64,000 nucleotides of DNA, taken from NCBI RefSeq assembly GCF_005049285.1, contig NZ_SOSC01000003.1, positions 1-64,000 on the forward strand, read 5' to 3'. Every line of letters begins with the position of its first letter. The first letter of the stretch is position 1. The DNA comes from Halorientalis salina (GTDB lineage Archaea; Halobacteriota; Halobacteria; Halobacteriales; Haloarculaceae). Made by a program: the position numbers and the translations under genes. Positions 18,501 through 28,348 of this stretch are shown here, piece by piece. The notes under the pieces were generated by a model that made no database searches, was not told the DNA's origin, and saw only the letters and a list, made by a program, of their open reading frames with translations.

Positions 18501-18695
18501 TCACCGCATGGCGCGACAGTCGACGAAGCAGTCGATATCGGCGGAGATCCAGCTCGACATCCGCGTGATCCCCTCAGAGTCCCCTGGATAGATAGTACAC
18601 TGATCCGGCCGCTCGTCGTACTCGACGACGACCGAGACGAGTTCGCACTCGTCCGCACCTGTGCCAGACCGATCAGCCGTAAGATGTTCGCTCAT
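18501..18695 (-). CDS. small DUF7511-type protein
   Basis: 64 aa, acidic. Sequence such as SVVVEYDERPDQCTIYP, then MSSWISADIDCFVDCRAMR, matches a small haloarchaeal family of unknown function (DUF7511). It is convergent with nucS, 8 nt apart. The frame runs on to a TTG at 18740. A TATA-like GTATAACTA near 18768-18776 would give a leader of about 50 nt to the chosen ATG. Confidence 0.75.
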   Translation of the reverse strand: MSEHLTADRSGTGADECELVSVVVEYDERPDQCTIYPGDSEGITRMSSWISADIDCFVDCRAMR

Positions 18696-18921
18696 GTGTC
18701 GTTCCCAATCCCGTGTGCCGGAGGACCCGTCGACCTCCAACGAGTGGAGCCGAGAACGGTATCGGCTTAGTTATACGCTCGATACCGAGAATCCAGTCCG
18801 CGTAACACGTCATTACGCCGGTTTCAGGCGCCGTCATCGGTGACCGGTCGATCGCCCGGACTGTCTCCCACACCGAGAACACTGGTTAGATCCGTCGAGC
18901 GCGTCGCTAGCGTGAGTCACA

Positions 18922-19136
18922 ATGCACCAATCGAAAGACGAGATTCCGGTCCGGATCGACACGCCCGACGCGACGGCACGACAACAGACTGACTTCGGTG
19001 GGGCGGCCGAATACGGTACGCTCCGTGCCGAACACTTCACGCTCACCGCGGTACGGACATCACGTCGTTACTCGAAGGGCTCGACGGGGCATGCGCCACG
19101 AAACCGTCCGGAAGCGAACGCGAGCGGCGGGTTCGC
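18922..19136 (+). pseudogene. frameshifted, truncated gene remnant (cupin-like N-terminus)
   Basis: From ATG 18922 the frame reads MHQSKDEIPVRIDTPDATAR...EHFTLTA, a natural-looking acidic N-terminus. At about 19048-19052 continuity moves to the -1 frame, which reads GTDITSLLEGLDGAC, as if one G of a GGG had been lost. The second frame then runs into the 3' end of the convergent mutS without the rest of a protein. The combined sequence resembles the start of small haloarchaeal cupin-fold proteins, whose barrel would follow but is missing. Family identity is from memory and uncertain; the frame break and truncation are visible. Confidence 0.45.
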
Positions 19137-21824
19137 TCACTCTTCGAGCTCGGCCTGGAGTTCCTGCAGGAGCGTCAGCGCCTCCATCGGCGTCGTCGTC
19201 GCGAGGTTCTGCTCGCGGATCGTTACGGCGAGGTCGGCGTCGGGTTCGTCGCCGTTCGTCGCGTCTCCCGCCGGCGCGTCCTCGTTCGTTTTCGCCCCCG
19301 GCCGGTGACCGTTCGTCGCGTTTATTCCTTCGTAGGTATCACTCGAATCCCCGGCGTCGAGCAGTTCCCGAGAGCGTTCGACGACGGCGTCGGGCACGCC
19401 GGCTTCGCTGGCGACCTCGACGCCGTAAGAGGCCGCAGCCGGACCGGGGCGGACATCGTGGTCGAAGCTCACCTCAGTCTCTCGCTGATCCGCCGCGAAG
19501 TGCAGGTTGAACACGCCCGCCAGCGCGTCGGCGGCGTCGGTGAGTTCGTGGTGGTGGGTCGCAAAGAGGGTGCGCGAACCGAGTTCGTCGTGGACGTACT
19601 CGGTGACGGCGCGGGCGATGGCGAGGCCGTCAGTGGTGCTCGTGCCGCGGCCGACCTCGTCGAGCAAGACGAGCGAGCGGTCGGTCGCGTCCGCGAGGAT
19701 GTCGGCGAGTTCGGTCATCTCGACCATGAACGTCGACTTCCCGCCGGCGATGTCGTCGCTGGCCCCGACGCGGGTGAACACCCGATCGACCAGCGACAGT
19801 TCGGCGTCGGCGGCGGGGACGAAGCTGCCGGCCTGGGCCATGAGCTGGATCAGCGCGACCTGGCGCATGTACGTCGACTTCCCGCTCATGTTCGGGCCGG
19901 TGATGACCGCGAAGAAGTCGTCGGCGTCCAGGTGAGTGTCGTTGGGCACGAACGACGCCTGGGTGCGCTCGACGACGGGGTGGCGACCGCCGTCGATGCG
20001 GGTGACCTTCGACTCGTCGGTGAACGCCGGGCGAGCGTAGTCGTACTTGGCGGCGACGGTCGCCAGCGACACGAGCACGTCCAGTTCCGCCAGCGTCTCG
20101 GCCAGCGCCTGGACTCGCTCGGACTCGGCGGCGACGGTCTCTCGGACCTCCCTGAACAGGCGGTATTCGAGGTCGTCGGCCCGCTGTTCGGCCTGGATGA
20201 TCTCGTCTTCCCGGGCCTTCAGTTCGGGCGTGTAGAACCGTTCGGAGTTTTTCAGGGTCTGCCGGCGGGTGTAGTCGTCGGGCACCGCATCGAGGTTGGC
20301 GTTGGTCACCTCGATGTAGTAGCCGTGGACGGAGTTCTGGCCGACCTTCAGCGAGTCGATGCCCGTCCGCTCGCGCTCCTGGGCTTCCAGCGAGTCGATC
20401 CAGGCTTTCCCGGAGCGTTCGGTCTCCCGTAGCTCGTCGAGTTCCGCGCTGTACCCCTCGGCGATGACGCCACCCTCGGTGATCTCGATGGGTGGTTCCG
20501 CCCGTATCGCTCGGCCGATCAGGTCCCTAACTTCGGCGAGGTCGTCGAGGTCGTCCCGGAGCGCCCGGAGTTTCCCGCAGTCGCAGTCGGCCATCGCCTC
20601 GGCAATGTCAGGAACCACGTCGAGGGTCGCCTTCAGCGATCGGAGGTCCCGGGCGTTGGCCCGACCCCGCGAGACCCGGGAGATGAGGCGCTCGATGTCG
20701 TAGACGTCCCGCAGTCGGTCGTGGAGTCGTTCGCGCGTGCGCACGTGGCCGGCGAGTTCGCCGACGGCGTCGTGGCGGGCCTCGATGCGGTCGCGCTCGA
20801 TCAGCGGGCGACGCAGCCAGTCTTTGAGTTCGCGGCTGCCGAGCGCACAGGCCGTTTCGTCGAGCACCTCGACGAGGGTCGCGCCGGCCCGGCCGTGGAC
20901 CGCGCGGCGCTCGAACAGTTCGAGGCTCTCCAGTGCGACGGCGTCCAGCAGCATGTACTCGCGAGGATCGTACCGCGTGAGGTGGTTGAGGTAGTCGAGC
21001 CGGCCGCGCTCACCCTCGCCCTCGCTCTCGCCACCCCGCGTGTACTCGGCGTAATCCAGCAGCGCCCCGCAGGCCCGGATTTCGGCGTCGGTCGCCAGCA
21101 GGCCCTCGGGCGACCCGAAGTACGATTCGACCAGTTCGCGGGCCGGTTCGACGGCGAAGACTGACTGGTCGTGGGGCGTGACCATGCAGTCGTCGGCGAA
21201 CGGCTCCGTGGGAGCGTCCGGACCGACGACCGCCTCGGCGGGACCGAACCGACCGAGTTCGTCCGCGACGGCCGACTGGCGGTCGGTACTGGTCGCGTAG
21301 AAATCGCCCGTCGACACGTCGAGCAGTGCCAGTCCGTACGTCTCGCCGTCGTCGGACTCCGGCCGACTGGTCGAGGGACTTCGTCCCTCGCTAGCAAGAC
21401 AGGCGACGAAGTTGTTGTCGTCGGTCCGCAGGAGTTCGTCTTCGGTGAGCGTCCCTGGCGTGACGACCCGGGTGACCGCGCGGTCGACGACGCCCGAGGC
21501 CTCCTCGGGTTCCTGTACCTGGTCGGCGACGGCCACCCGGTAACCGGCGTCCAGCAGCGTCTCGATGTAGCTCTCGGCGTTGTCGATGGGGATGCCAGCC
21601 ATCGGGTACTGGCCGGTCGAGTCCTCGCGTTTGGTGAGCGTGATCTCACAGAGCCGGGAGACGCGTTCGGCGGCGTCGCAGAAGGCCTCGTAGAAATCGC
21701 CCACCTGGAAGAGGACGAGCGAGTCGTCGTAGGCGTCACACAGCTCGAAATACTGGCGCATCATCGGCGTCAACTCGTCGGCCCGGTCGGCCATCTTCTC
21801 GGGTGCGCCAAGCGCCGCGTCCAT
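19137..21824 (-). CDS. mutS: DNA mismatch repair ATPase MutS (first copy)
   Basis: 895 aa, full-length MutS1. Domain I has the mismatch-wedging GDFYEAF motif (Phe-x-Glu). The ABC ATPase has Walker [13 protein letters not shown], the signature region [10 protein letters not shown], Walker [10 protein letters not shown] and ATHHHEL. A disordered acidic stretch (about residues 805-855) precedes the last helix ([14 protein letters not shown]), where MutS dimer contacts lie. The ORF extends 55 codons upstream, but the ATG at 21824 fits the family. A perfect 8-bp inverted repeat (21372-21390) lies within a Ser/Pro-rich loop. A second MutS is encoded at 29982. Confidence 0.95.
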   Translation of the reverse strand: MDAALGAPEKMADRADELTPMMRQYFELCDAYDDSLVLFQVGDFYEAFCDAAERVSRLCEITLTKREDSTGQYPMAGIPIDNAESYIETLLDAGYRVAVADQVQEPEEASGVVDRAVTRVVTPGTLTEDELLRTDDNNFVACLASEGRSPSTSRPESDDGETYGLALLDVSTGDFYATSTDRQSAVADELGRFGPAEAVVGPDAPTEPFADDCMVTPHDQSVFAVEPARELVESYFGSPEGLLATDAEIRACGALLDYAEYTRGGESEGEGERGRLDYLNHLTRYDPREYMLLDAVALESLELFERRAVHGRAGATLVEVLDETACALGSRELKDWLRRPLIERDRIEARHDAVGELAGHVRTRERLHDRLRDVYDIERLISRVSRGRANARDLRSLKATLDVVPDIAEAMADCDCGKLRALRDDLDDLAEVRDLIGRAIRAEPPIEITEGGVIAEGYSAELDELRETERSGKAWIDSLEAQERERTGIDSLKVGQNSVHGYYIEVTNANLDAVPDDYTRRQTLKNSERFYTPELKAREDEIIQAEQRADDLEYRLFREVRETVAAESERVQALAETLAELDVLVSLATVAAKYDYARPAFTDESKVTRIDGGRHPVVERTQASFVPNDTHLDADDFFAVITGPNMSGKSTYMRQVALIQLMAQAGSFVPAADAELSLVDRVFTRVGASDDIAGGKSTFMVEMTELADILADATDRSLVLLDEVGRGTSTTDGLAIARAVTEYVHDELGSRTLFATHHHELTDAADALAGVFNLHFAADQRETEVSFDHDVRPGPAAASYGVEVASEAGVPDAVVERSRELLDAGDSSDTYEGINATNGHRPGAKTNEDAPAGDATNGDEPDADLAVTIREQNLATTTPMEALTLLQELQAELEE

Positions 21825-21953
21825 AGACGAGGGGCAATACGCCCGGCGGCATATGCCCTCCGAATGGTGGTGTCGCGGCTCCCGTCTCGGGACCGTGGTC
21901 CCGGCGCGCACGACTGAGGCGGACTTTTCCGTTCGGAGCCCCTGGTGAGGGCC

Positions 21954-22598
21954 ATGAGCACACCCGACCGACCGGAAACGAGCCAGCAACTCGTCGTCTA
22001 CTCGGATTACGTCTGCCCGTTCTGTTATCTCGGGAAGGCGTCACTGGACCAGTACCGCACGAACCGCGAGGAACCCCTCGACGTAGAATGGCGACAGTTC
22101 GACCTGCGCGGGTACAAGCGCCGCCCGGACGGCTCTATCGACCACGAAGTCGACGACGGGAAAGACGAGAGCTACTTCGAGCAGGCCAGGGAGAACGTTC
22201 AGCAGCTCAAAGCACAGTACGACGTGGAGATGGAACTCGACCTCTCGATGGACGTCGACTCGTGGAACGCACAGCAGGCCGCGCTGTTCGTCCAGGCTGA
22301 ACTGGACGGGGACGCCTTCGCCCGGTTCCACGACGCCGTCTTCGACGCGATGTGGCAGGAGGGGCGGGACATCGGCGATCCGGACGTGCTGGAATCGATC
22401 GCCGAGTCGGTCGACGTCGACGGCGCGTCGATCCGCGCCGCCGTCGAGAGCGAGGAGTGGGAGAGCCAACTCCGCGAACAGTTCGCCGCCTCTCAGGAGA
22501 CGGGGATCACCGGCGTTCCGACGTTCGTCTACGGCGAGCACGCGGCCAGGGGCGCCGTTCCGCCCGAGCAGCTCCAGCGACTGGTCGAGGGCGTCTGA
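21954..22598 (+). CDS. DsbA-family oxidoreductase, FrnE-like
   Basis: 214 aa cytoplasmic thioredoxin-fold protein with active site CPFC in [15 protein letters not shown], a helical insertion, and GVPTFVYG with the cis-proline. The VCPFCYLG form is typical of the FrnE/2-hydroxychromene-2-carboxylate isomerase-like branch, which acts in thiol redox and stress protection. No signal peptide. It is divergent from mutS, with a rhodanese-MBL sulfur protein next on the same strand. Confidence 0.88.
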   Translation: MSTPDRPETSQQLVVYSDYVCPFCYLGKASLDQYRTNREEPLDVEWRQFDLRGYKRRPDGSIDHEVDDGKDESYFEQARENVQQLKAQYDVEMELDLSMDVDSWNAQQAALFVQAELDGDAFARFHDAVFDAMWQEGRDIGDPDVLESIAESVDVDGASIRAAVESEEWESQLREQFAASQETGITGVPTFVYGEHAARGAVPPEQLQRLVEGV

Positions 22599-22714
22599 GT
22601 TCCCGGTGATCGGCCGGCCGGGGCAAGTTCGGACGCGTCGTGCGGACCACCTGCTTGCGGCTTTCTCCACCGGGAGCGAACCACGAAGCAGGTCGACGTT
22701 GAACTGCCGGCGGG

Positions 22715-23863
22715 ATGATCGACCAACTCACGGCCGAGCAACTCGCACAAAAACTCGACACCGACGACTCGTTCACCCTCTTCGACACCCGGCCGGAAGA
22801 CAGCTACGAGGCCTGGCACATCCAGGGAGCCGAGAACGTGCCCTTCGGCCCGGGCGAGGAACTAACCGACGACGAGGCCGACGACATCCGGCGGAAGACG
22901 AACGGCCAGTCGATCGTCACCATCTGCGGGAAAGGACTGACCTCGACCGGGTTCGGGTTCGAACTCGAACGGCACGGCTTCGAGGACGTCGCCGTCGTCA
23001 AGGGTGGCATGGAAGACTGGAGCGGCGTGTACGAGGTGGTCCCCATCGAGACCGACAGCGAGAACCTCGTCGTCGTCCAGTTACAGCGCCGGGCGAAGGG
23101 CTGTCTGGGGTACGTAATCGGCTCGGCCGCGACCGGCGAGGCGGCCGTCGTCGACGCGACCAGACACGCCGACCAGTTCGAGATCGTCGCGGCCGAGGCG
23201 GGGCTAACCATCGAACACGTTCTCGACACGCACGTCCACGCGGACCACATCTCCGGCGGTCGGGAACTCGCGGACACGCTCGACGTCCCCTACCACCTGG
23301 GCGAGGCAGCGGCCGAGCGTGACGTGGCCTACGAGTACGAACCGGTCGCCGACGGGGACACCATCGAACTCGGCGACGTGGAACTGACAGCCCTGCACAC
23401 CCCCGGCCACACCTCGGAGATCGTGACCTATCTCGTCGACGACGAGGTGCTGCTGTCGGCCGACACGCTGTTCGTCGAATCGGTCGGACGCACGGAACTC
23501 CAGTTCGGCGACGCCGAGGCGGCGACGGGCGCGGAACTGCTGTACGAGTCGCTGCACGATACCATCCTCGAACTCCCCGAGGAGACGCGGATTCTCCCGG
23601 GTCACGTCTCAGTCACGACCGACGGTCGCTACGAGGTGGCGTCACCGGGCGAACCCATCGCCGCACGGCTCGGCGACCTCCGGTCCGATCTCGACCTGCT
23701 CGGCCTCGACAGGGAGACGTTCGTCGCCCGACTCACGGACCAGACACCGGAAAAGCCGCCGAACTACGAGCGGGTGATCGCTATCAACACGGGACGCGAA
23801 GCGCCCGCGGACGAGACCGAGGCGACGGAACTCGAACTCGGGCCGAACAACTGCGCTGCCTGA
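22715..23863 (+). CDS. rhodanese-metallo-beta-lactamase fusion (persulfide-handling hydrolase), copy 1
   Basis: 382 aa. An N-terminal rhodanese domain (about 1-110) has the active-site loop ICGKGLTS. A metallo-beta-lactamase domain follows with THVHADH, TPGHTSE, SADTLF and PGHVS metal motifs. The MBL part resembles persulfide dioxygenases (ETHE1-like) and glyoxalase II. The domain order, rhodanese first, is the reverse of bacterial PDO-rhodanese fusions. It ends in ELGPNNCAA, a tail shared with the paralogue at 48256-49434. Probable role: sulfane-sulfur or persulfide metabolism in the cytoplasm. Confidence 0.9.
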   Translation: MIDQLTAEQLAQKLDTDDSFTLFDTRPEDSYEAWHIQGAENVPFGPGEELTDDEADDIRRKTNGQSIVTICGKGLTSTGFGFELERHGFEDVAVVKGGMEDWSGVYEVVPIETDSENLVVVQLQRRAKGCLGYVIGSAATGEAAVVDATRHADQFEIVAAEAGLTIEHVLDTHVHADHISGGRELADTLDVPYHLGEAAAERDVAYEYEPVADGDTIELGDVELTALHTPGHTSEIVTYLVDDEVLLSADTLFVESVGRTELQFGDAEAATGAELLYESLHDTILELPEETRILPGHVSVTTDGRYEVASPGEPIAARLGDLRSDLDLLGLDRETFVARLTDQTPEKPPNYERVIAINTGREAPADETEATELELGPNNCAA

Positions 23864-23870
23864 GAAGCGA

Positions 23871-24092
23871 TCAGGTCGCCGAGTTCGGCTCCCTGGCCCG
23901 GCGGAGTTTCCGCTCGACGTCGCGGAGTTTGGCTCTCGCCCCGAGTGCGCCGAGGGCGAAACAAGCCAGCGACACCCCCAGCCCAGCCAGCCCATGCTCC
24001 TTGGTTTTTAGCCACGGTACGACCGTCACCGTCGAGACGAACCCTGCCAGAATCAACCAGCCGTTCGCCCGCTTCAGTAGGTCGAAACTCAT
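23871..24092 (-). CDS. small two-helix membrane protein
   Basis: 73 aa. Two hydrophobic segments (about residues 10-28 and 35-52) are followed by a basic tail (RAKLRDVERKLRRAREPN). The stop is 8 nt from the convergent rhodanese-MBL gene. No family recognised. The frame is open far upstream, but ATG 24092 is the natural start. Confidence 0.6.
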   Translation of the reverse strand: MSFDLLKRANGWLILAGFVSTVTVVPWLKTKEHGLAGLGVSLACFALGALGARAKLRDVERKLRRAREPNSAT

Positions 24093-24222
24093 GAATGCGC
24101 TCGTGTCAGCAAGACAGTCGTTGCTTCGCCGCCACCCGGTATAAATCCTGCTCCAGCACCATGAAAGAAAGATCCGGGTGGAGGCGGCACCGCTAAGTGC
24201 CACTCGACGGTACCACTCGTTC

Positions 24223-25254
24223 ATGGCCGAACTGGGCAAGGTCGACCGGGACTTCTTCGACGAGTACATCTATCCCCATCTGGGAGCCGACCGCGACGAC
24301 GTGACCCTCGGCCCCCAGCACGGCGTCGACTTCGGAGCGATCGAGGTCGGGGACAGCGCGGTCGTGATGGCGACCGATCCCGTCTTCATCATGCCATCGC
24401 TGGGTTTCGAGCGGGCGGCCTGGTTCGCCTTCCACATTCTGATGAGCGACGTGGCCGTCTCGGGCCTGCCGCCGACGCACCTCTCGGTCGATTTCAACCT
24501 CCCGCCCGAGATCACCGACGAGGCCTTCGAGACCGTCTGGCAGACCTTCGACGCGGAGGCCCGGAACCTGGGCGTCTCGGTCGTGACGGGGCACACCGCC
24601 CGGTACGCCGGGTGTAACTACCCGATGGTCGGCGGGGCGACGCCCATCGCCGTCGGCGACCCCGACGAGGTGGTCCGCCCGGACGGCGCACGGGTCGGCG
24701 ACCGCGTCGTCGTCACCAAGGGACCAGCCATCGAGGCGACCGGTCTGCTCTCGATCCAGTACGAACCACTCATGGAGACCGACCTCGATCCCGAAACCAT
24801 CGGGGACGCCAAAGACCGCTTTTTCGACATGAGTCCGGTCAAGGACGCGCTCACCGCGGCCGCCGCGGGGCCGGTGACGGCGATGCACGACGCCACGGAG
24901 TGTGGCATCTACGGCGGGCTCTTCGAGATGGGCCGGGCCGCGGGCGTCAGGATCGCCATCGAGCGAGAGCGGGTCCCGGTCCAGCCCGGCGTGATCGAGG
25001 CCTGCGACTTTTTCGGGATCGACCCGTGGATTGCCATCAGCGAGGGGACGCTCCTGTTGACCGTCGACCCGTCGGGCGTCGACGACGTGCTCGGGGCGCT
25101 CGCCGACGAGGGGATTCCGGCGGCCGATGCCGGCGAAGTCCGCGAGGGCTCGGGACTGGTCGTCGACGGCGAGAAGACCGAGCACCCGGGGACCGACCCC
25201 TTCTGGGCGGCGATGGAGGAGTACGGCGAAAAGCTGGCGGACGCGGGTGAGTGA
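24223..25254 (+). CDS. AIR-synthase-related (HypE/PurM fold) protein
   Basis: 343 aa. The N-terminal AIRS half has VVMATDPVF and the histidine segment VVTGHTARYAGC, and the C-terminal half has TAMHDATECGIYGGLFEM and AISEGTLLLTV. The fold binds ATP and performs phosphate activation, as in HypE, PurM and ThiL. There are no hydrogenase maturation genes around it, so a HypE role is unlikely and the substrate is unknown. The start at 24223 (MAELGKVDRDFFDEYI) is family-like; 15 upstream codons are excluded. Confidence 0.85.
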   Translation: MAELGKVDRDFFDEYIYPHLGADRDDVTLGPQHGVDFGAIEVGDSAVVMATDPVFIMPSLGFERAAWFAFHILMSDVAVSGLPPTHLSVDFNLPPEITDEAFETVWQTFDAEARNLGVSVVTGHTARYAGCNYPMVGGATPIAVGDPDEVVRPDGARVGDRVVVTKGPAIEATGLLSIQYEPLMETDLDPETIGDAKDRFFDMSPVKDALTAAAAGPVTAMHDATECGIYGGLFEMGRAAGVRIAIERERVPVQPGVIEACDFFGIDPWIAISEGTLLLTVDPSGVDDVLGALADEGIPAADAGEVREGSGLVVDGEKTEHPGTDPFWAAMEEYGEKLADAGE

Positions 25255-25308
25255 TCCCCGACGCGTCGGGCGGCGTGGCGAGCAGTCACTCGTCGTCGGA
25301 TCGTGCGA

Positions 25309-25461
25309 TCAGCGCCAGTCCTGTATCTCGGAAACCGTGTCGGACTGGAACCACGAGGTCGGATCGCCTCGGTCGTAGATGACGAGATCACCGTCGGCGG
25401 TCTCGAAACTCGCGAACGATCCCTGCTGTTCGGGGGCTGCATCGACTCTCTGTTCTTCCAT
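25309..25461 (-). CDS. 50-aa DUF7331-type protein
   Basis: A 50-aa acidic protein with MEEQRVDAAPEQQG, then FETADGDLVIYDRGDPTSWF and QSDTVSEIQDWR before the stop. The YDR-x-P-x-x-W-x-QSD core matches small haloarchaeal proteins annotated as DUF7331, of unknown function. Too short for usual ORF cut-offs. It is divergently placed from thiDN, with about 200 bp of AT-richer DNA between them. Confidence 0.7.
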   Translation of the reverse strand: MEEQRVDAAPEQQGSFASFETADGDLVIYDRGDPTSWFQSDTVSEIQDWR

Positions 25462-25664
25462 GATCTGTCGTGTGCGTCGCGGCTACCGGGGCCGTGACGC
25501 TGTTACCTGTATGAGAAAGATTCACAAACATAAGCATTGTGTTGAATGTTGTATTGAGTGGCAGTACCATATTAGGGAGTTTAAGGACCGGCAGTAGAGC
25601 GGCGACTGCAGTAAAACCGAGTGGTACCACCAGCGACTTACCGGCGGGCCGCGCAGATTCGGAC
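25462..25664. promoter_or_regulatory. divergent AT-rich intergenic region upstream of thiDN
   Basis: About 200 bp, noticeably AT-richer than its surroundings. A TATA-like AGTTTAAGG (25577-25585) points toward thiDN with about 55 nt of leader. I looked for the conserved helices of a TPP riboswitch and did not see them. Control is therefore more likely by a protein. Confidence 0.35.
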
Positions 25665-27026
25665 ATGACCAGACGACCAGTCCCCGACCGACCGCCGGTC
25701 GCGCTGACCATCGCCGGCAGCGACTCCGGCGGCGGTGCGGGCGTCCAGGCCGACGTCAAGACGATGGAGGCCTGCGGCGCGTTCGGTACTAACGCTATCA
25801 CGAGCGTCACGGCTCAGAACACCCGAGGCGTCGAGAGCACACATCACCTGCCCACGTCGGAAATCAGGGCACAGATCGAGGCCGTCCTCGACGACTTCGA
25901 CGTGCGGGCGGTCAAGACCGGCATGCTCGCGACGGGCGAGATCGTCGACCTCGTCTGCGAGTACGCGGACCGGCTCCCGGCGCTCGTGGTCGACCCGGTG
26001 ATGGTCGCGGCGTCGGGCGACCGATTGCTCGACCCGGCGGCAGAAGACGCCTACGAGGACCTCGTCGCCGAGGCGACGCTGGTGACGCCCAACGCCGACG
26101 AGGCGGCGGTCCTGACCGGCATCGACCCGGACGACGAGGACGACTGCCGCGCGGCGGGCGAGGCGCTCGTCGAGACGGGTGCCGACGGGGCACTCGTCAA
26201 GGGCGGCCACGTCCCCGGCGACGAGGTGGTCGACGTGCTCGTCACCGACGACACCGTCGAGACGTTCCGGCACCCGCGCGTCGACACCGAGGCGACCCAC
26301 GGGTCGGGCTGTACGCTCTCCAGTGCCATCGCCGCCAGATTGGCGGCCGGCGAGGCCCTCCCGGAGGCCGTCGGGGCAGGCGTCGACCTGCTGTCCCGGG
26401 CCGTCCGCTACCCCCTCGACGTGGGCGAGGGACCGGGCAGCGTCCATCACCTGGTCGAGGTGCGCAACGACGCGGCCAGGAACGCGACCGCAGAAGCCGT
26501 CGCGGGCGTCGTCGAGCAGTTCGTCGACTGGGACGTGACCCGCCTGGTCCCGGAGGTCGGGATGAACGTCGTCGGCGCGACGCCCTACGCGGAGACCCCG
26601 GGCGAGACTGTTGCCGTCGAGGGCAGAATCGCGAAGACGCTGTCGGGCGTCGCGCCGAACCGGGGCGTCAGGTTCGGCGCGTCGAGTCACGTCGCGCGGT
26701 TCCTGCTCGCGACGCGGGAGTTCGACGGCGACCTGCGCTTTGCGGTCAACTGCCGGTTCGACGACGGGGTCGAAGCGGCCCTGGGTGCACTCGACGGCCC
26801 GGTCGCCGAGTACGACCGGAGCGCCGAACCCGACGCGGTGAAAGCCGAGGAAGGATCGACGATGCAGTGGGGCGCACGGCAGGCGTTCGAGACGGCCGAA
26901 GGACGGCCCGTCGCCGTCATCGACCGGGGCGAAGTCGGGAAGGAAGCCATCGTGAAGCTGCTCGCGACCGACGCTGGGGCCCTCGTCGAGCGGGTGTGGA
27001 CCGTCCTGGAAGAACTCGAACGCTGA
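25665..27026 (+). CDS. thiDN: bifunctional HMP(-P) kinase / thiamine-phosphate synthase (ThiD-ThiN)
   Basis: 453 aa. The ThiD half (about 1-260) has the ribokinase-like IAGSDSGGGAGVQADVKTM and the anion-hole segment ATHGSGCTLSSAIAA. The ThiN half (about 290-453) has VGMNVVGATPYAET and KTLSGVAPNRGVRFGASSHVARFLL. ThiD phosphorylates hydroxymethylpyrimidine twice. ThiN, the archaeal replacement for ThiE, joins it to the thiazole. ATG 25665 follows a 42-codon open stretch without similarity. The same chromosomal region holds thiI, although that gene serves tRNA thiolation in archaea. Confidence 0.94.
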   Translation: MTRRPVPDRPPVALTIAGSDSGGGAGVQADVKTMEACGAFGTNAITSVTAQNTRGVESTHHLPTSEIRAQIEAVLDDFDVRAVKTGMLATGEIVDLVCEYADRLPALVVDPVMVAASGDRLLDPAAEDAYEDLVAEATLVTPNADEAAVLTGIDPDDEDDCRAAGEALVETGADGALVKGGHVPGDEVVDVLVTDDTVETFRHPRVDTEATHGSGCTLSSAIAARLAAGEALPEAVGAGVDLLSRAVRYPLDVGEGPGSVHHLVEVRNDAARNATAEAVAGVVEQFVDWDVTRLVPEVGMNVVGATPYAETPGETVAVEGRIAKTLSGVAPNRGVRFGASSHVARFLLATREFDGDLRFAVNCRFDDGVEAALGALDGPVAEYDRSAEPDAVKAEEGSTMQWGARQAFETAEGRPVAVIDRGEVGKEAIVKLLATDAGALVERVWTVLEELER

Positions 27027-27030
27027 GCGG

Positions 27031-28281
27031 TCAGAGCGCGACGACGACCAGGCCGGAGAGCGCCGCGACGCCAAGGACGGCGGTGACGCGCTTTGCGAGG
27101 CGCCGGGTGCCGAGGACCCAGGTCAGGCCCGCCTTCACGAGGGTGTTGGCGACCGCGGCGATGACGATGCCGGTCGTCGCCACCTCCGACGAGACGGCGC
27201 CCTCGGCCGCGAGTTTGCTGAGGGTGAGCGTCATGGCGTCGACGTCGGCCAGTCCGGAGAGGAAGGCCGTCGCGTAGATGCCCTGAGCGCCGAAAAAGTC
27301 GTTGGCGTACTCCGAAATCAGGAGGACACCGGCGAACAGCGCGCCGAAAAACAGCGCCGGTCGGAGGCGGAAGGGGTTGGACATCTCGGCCTCGACTCCC
27401 CCGCGGTTCTCGGCGCGCCAGTAGACGACGACGGCGGCCACCGCGGCGACCGCGGTCATCACGAGCATCGGGACCGCGGCGGCGGGGAGCAGGGCGGGGT
27501 TGACGACGGCGATCTCGACGAGCGCCCGGGGGAACATGACGGTCGCGGCGATAACTGCAGCGACGCCGGCGACGCCGTAGAGGCCCGGGTTCTCGGCAGT
27601 GCGTTCGGCCATCGACACCGTGGTCGCCGTCGAGGAGACGAACCCGCCGAGGACCCCCGTCAGGAGGATCCCGCGCTCGGTGCCCACGGCGAGCGTCAGG
27701 AGGTAGGCCCCGAAGCCCAGCCCGGAGACGAACACGACCATCAGCCAGATGAACCGGGGGTTGAGACCGCCGATGGCGGCCAGGTCCCGGTCCGGGAGCA
27801 CCGGCAGGACGACGAGCGTCACCAGGACGAACTTCGACGCCGCGCGCCGCTCGCGCTCCTCGACCCGATCGGCCACCGAGTGGATGGCGTCTTTCGCCGA
27901 GAGCAGGACCGTCACCACGCCACCCACGACGACGGCGACCAGGAGCCCCTGCTCGGAGTGGGTCGTCAGCGCGCCCAGGAGGACCGTCACGAGTGCCGCC
28001 ATCACCGTCGTCAGTCCGATATCACTCGCGGTGACGGCTTTCGCCACGTAGGCCGCGGTCAGCGGGACGACCAGCACCGCGACCGCGACGGCGAGCAGGT
28101 CGGGAAAAAACGCCTGGACGAGCGCGCCGTACAGCGCGACCAACGGGAACGTCCGGCTCCCGGCGAAGATGCCCGCGGACTCGCTCTGCTCGCGTTCCAA
28201 CCCGATCAGACCCCCAACACCGAGCGCGGCGAGCAGGCTGACCATCAGCGGCAGCGTCGACCCCGAACCCAACTCGAACAT
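27031..28281 (-). CDS. MgtC/SapB-DUF4010 family membrane protein
   Basis: 416 aa with about 12 membrane segments. The N-terminal MgtC/SapB domain has LLAALGVGGLIGLEREQ and AGSRTFPLVALYGAL. The C-terminal DUF4010 half has GFVSSTATTVSMAERT and AQGIYATAFLSGLADVDAMTLTLS. The family is found in bacteria and archaea, and its transport or signalling function is not settled. It converges on thiDN with a 4-nt gap. A longer start (28296) adds five residues. Confidence 0.88.
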   Translation of the reverse strand: MFELGSGSTLPLMVSLLAALGVGGLIGLEREQSESAGIFAGSRTFPLVALYGALVQAFFPDLLAVAVAVLVVPLTAAYVAKAVTASDIGLTTVMAALVTVLLGALTTHSEQGLLVAVVVGGVVTVLLSAKDAIHSVADRVEERERRAASKFVLVTLVVLPVLPDRDLAAIGGLNPRFIWLMVVFVSGLGFGAYLLTLAVGTERGILLTGVLGGFVSSTATTVSMAERTAENPGLYGVAGVAAVIAATVMFPRALVEIAVVNPALLPAAAVPMLVMTAVAAVAAVVVYWRAENRGGVEAEMSNPFRLRPALFFGALFAGVLLISEYANDFFGAQGIYATAFLSGLADVDAMTLTLSKLAAEGAVSSEVATTGIVIAAVANTLVKAGLTWVLGTRRLAKRVTAVLGVAALSGLVVVAL

Positions 28282-28348
28282 CTCTCGACCGACCACTCGA
28301 AGCCCGGAGTGGTCAATGTTCGGGGTCGACCGACGAGGTCACAGCGGG

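Noticed and set aside
22715-23863. Glyoxalase II alone
   Set aside because: The rhodanese domain with an active-site Cys at the N-terminus favours a persulfide-handling enzyme over a plain glyoxalase.
25462-25664. TPP riboswitch before thiDN
   Set aside because: The conserved TPP helices and CUGAGA-type core were not found; only an AT-rich promoter region is visible.
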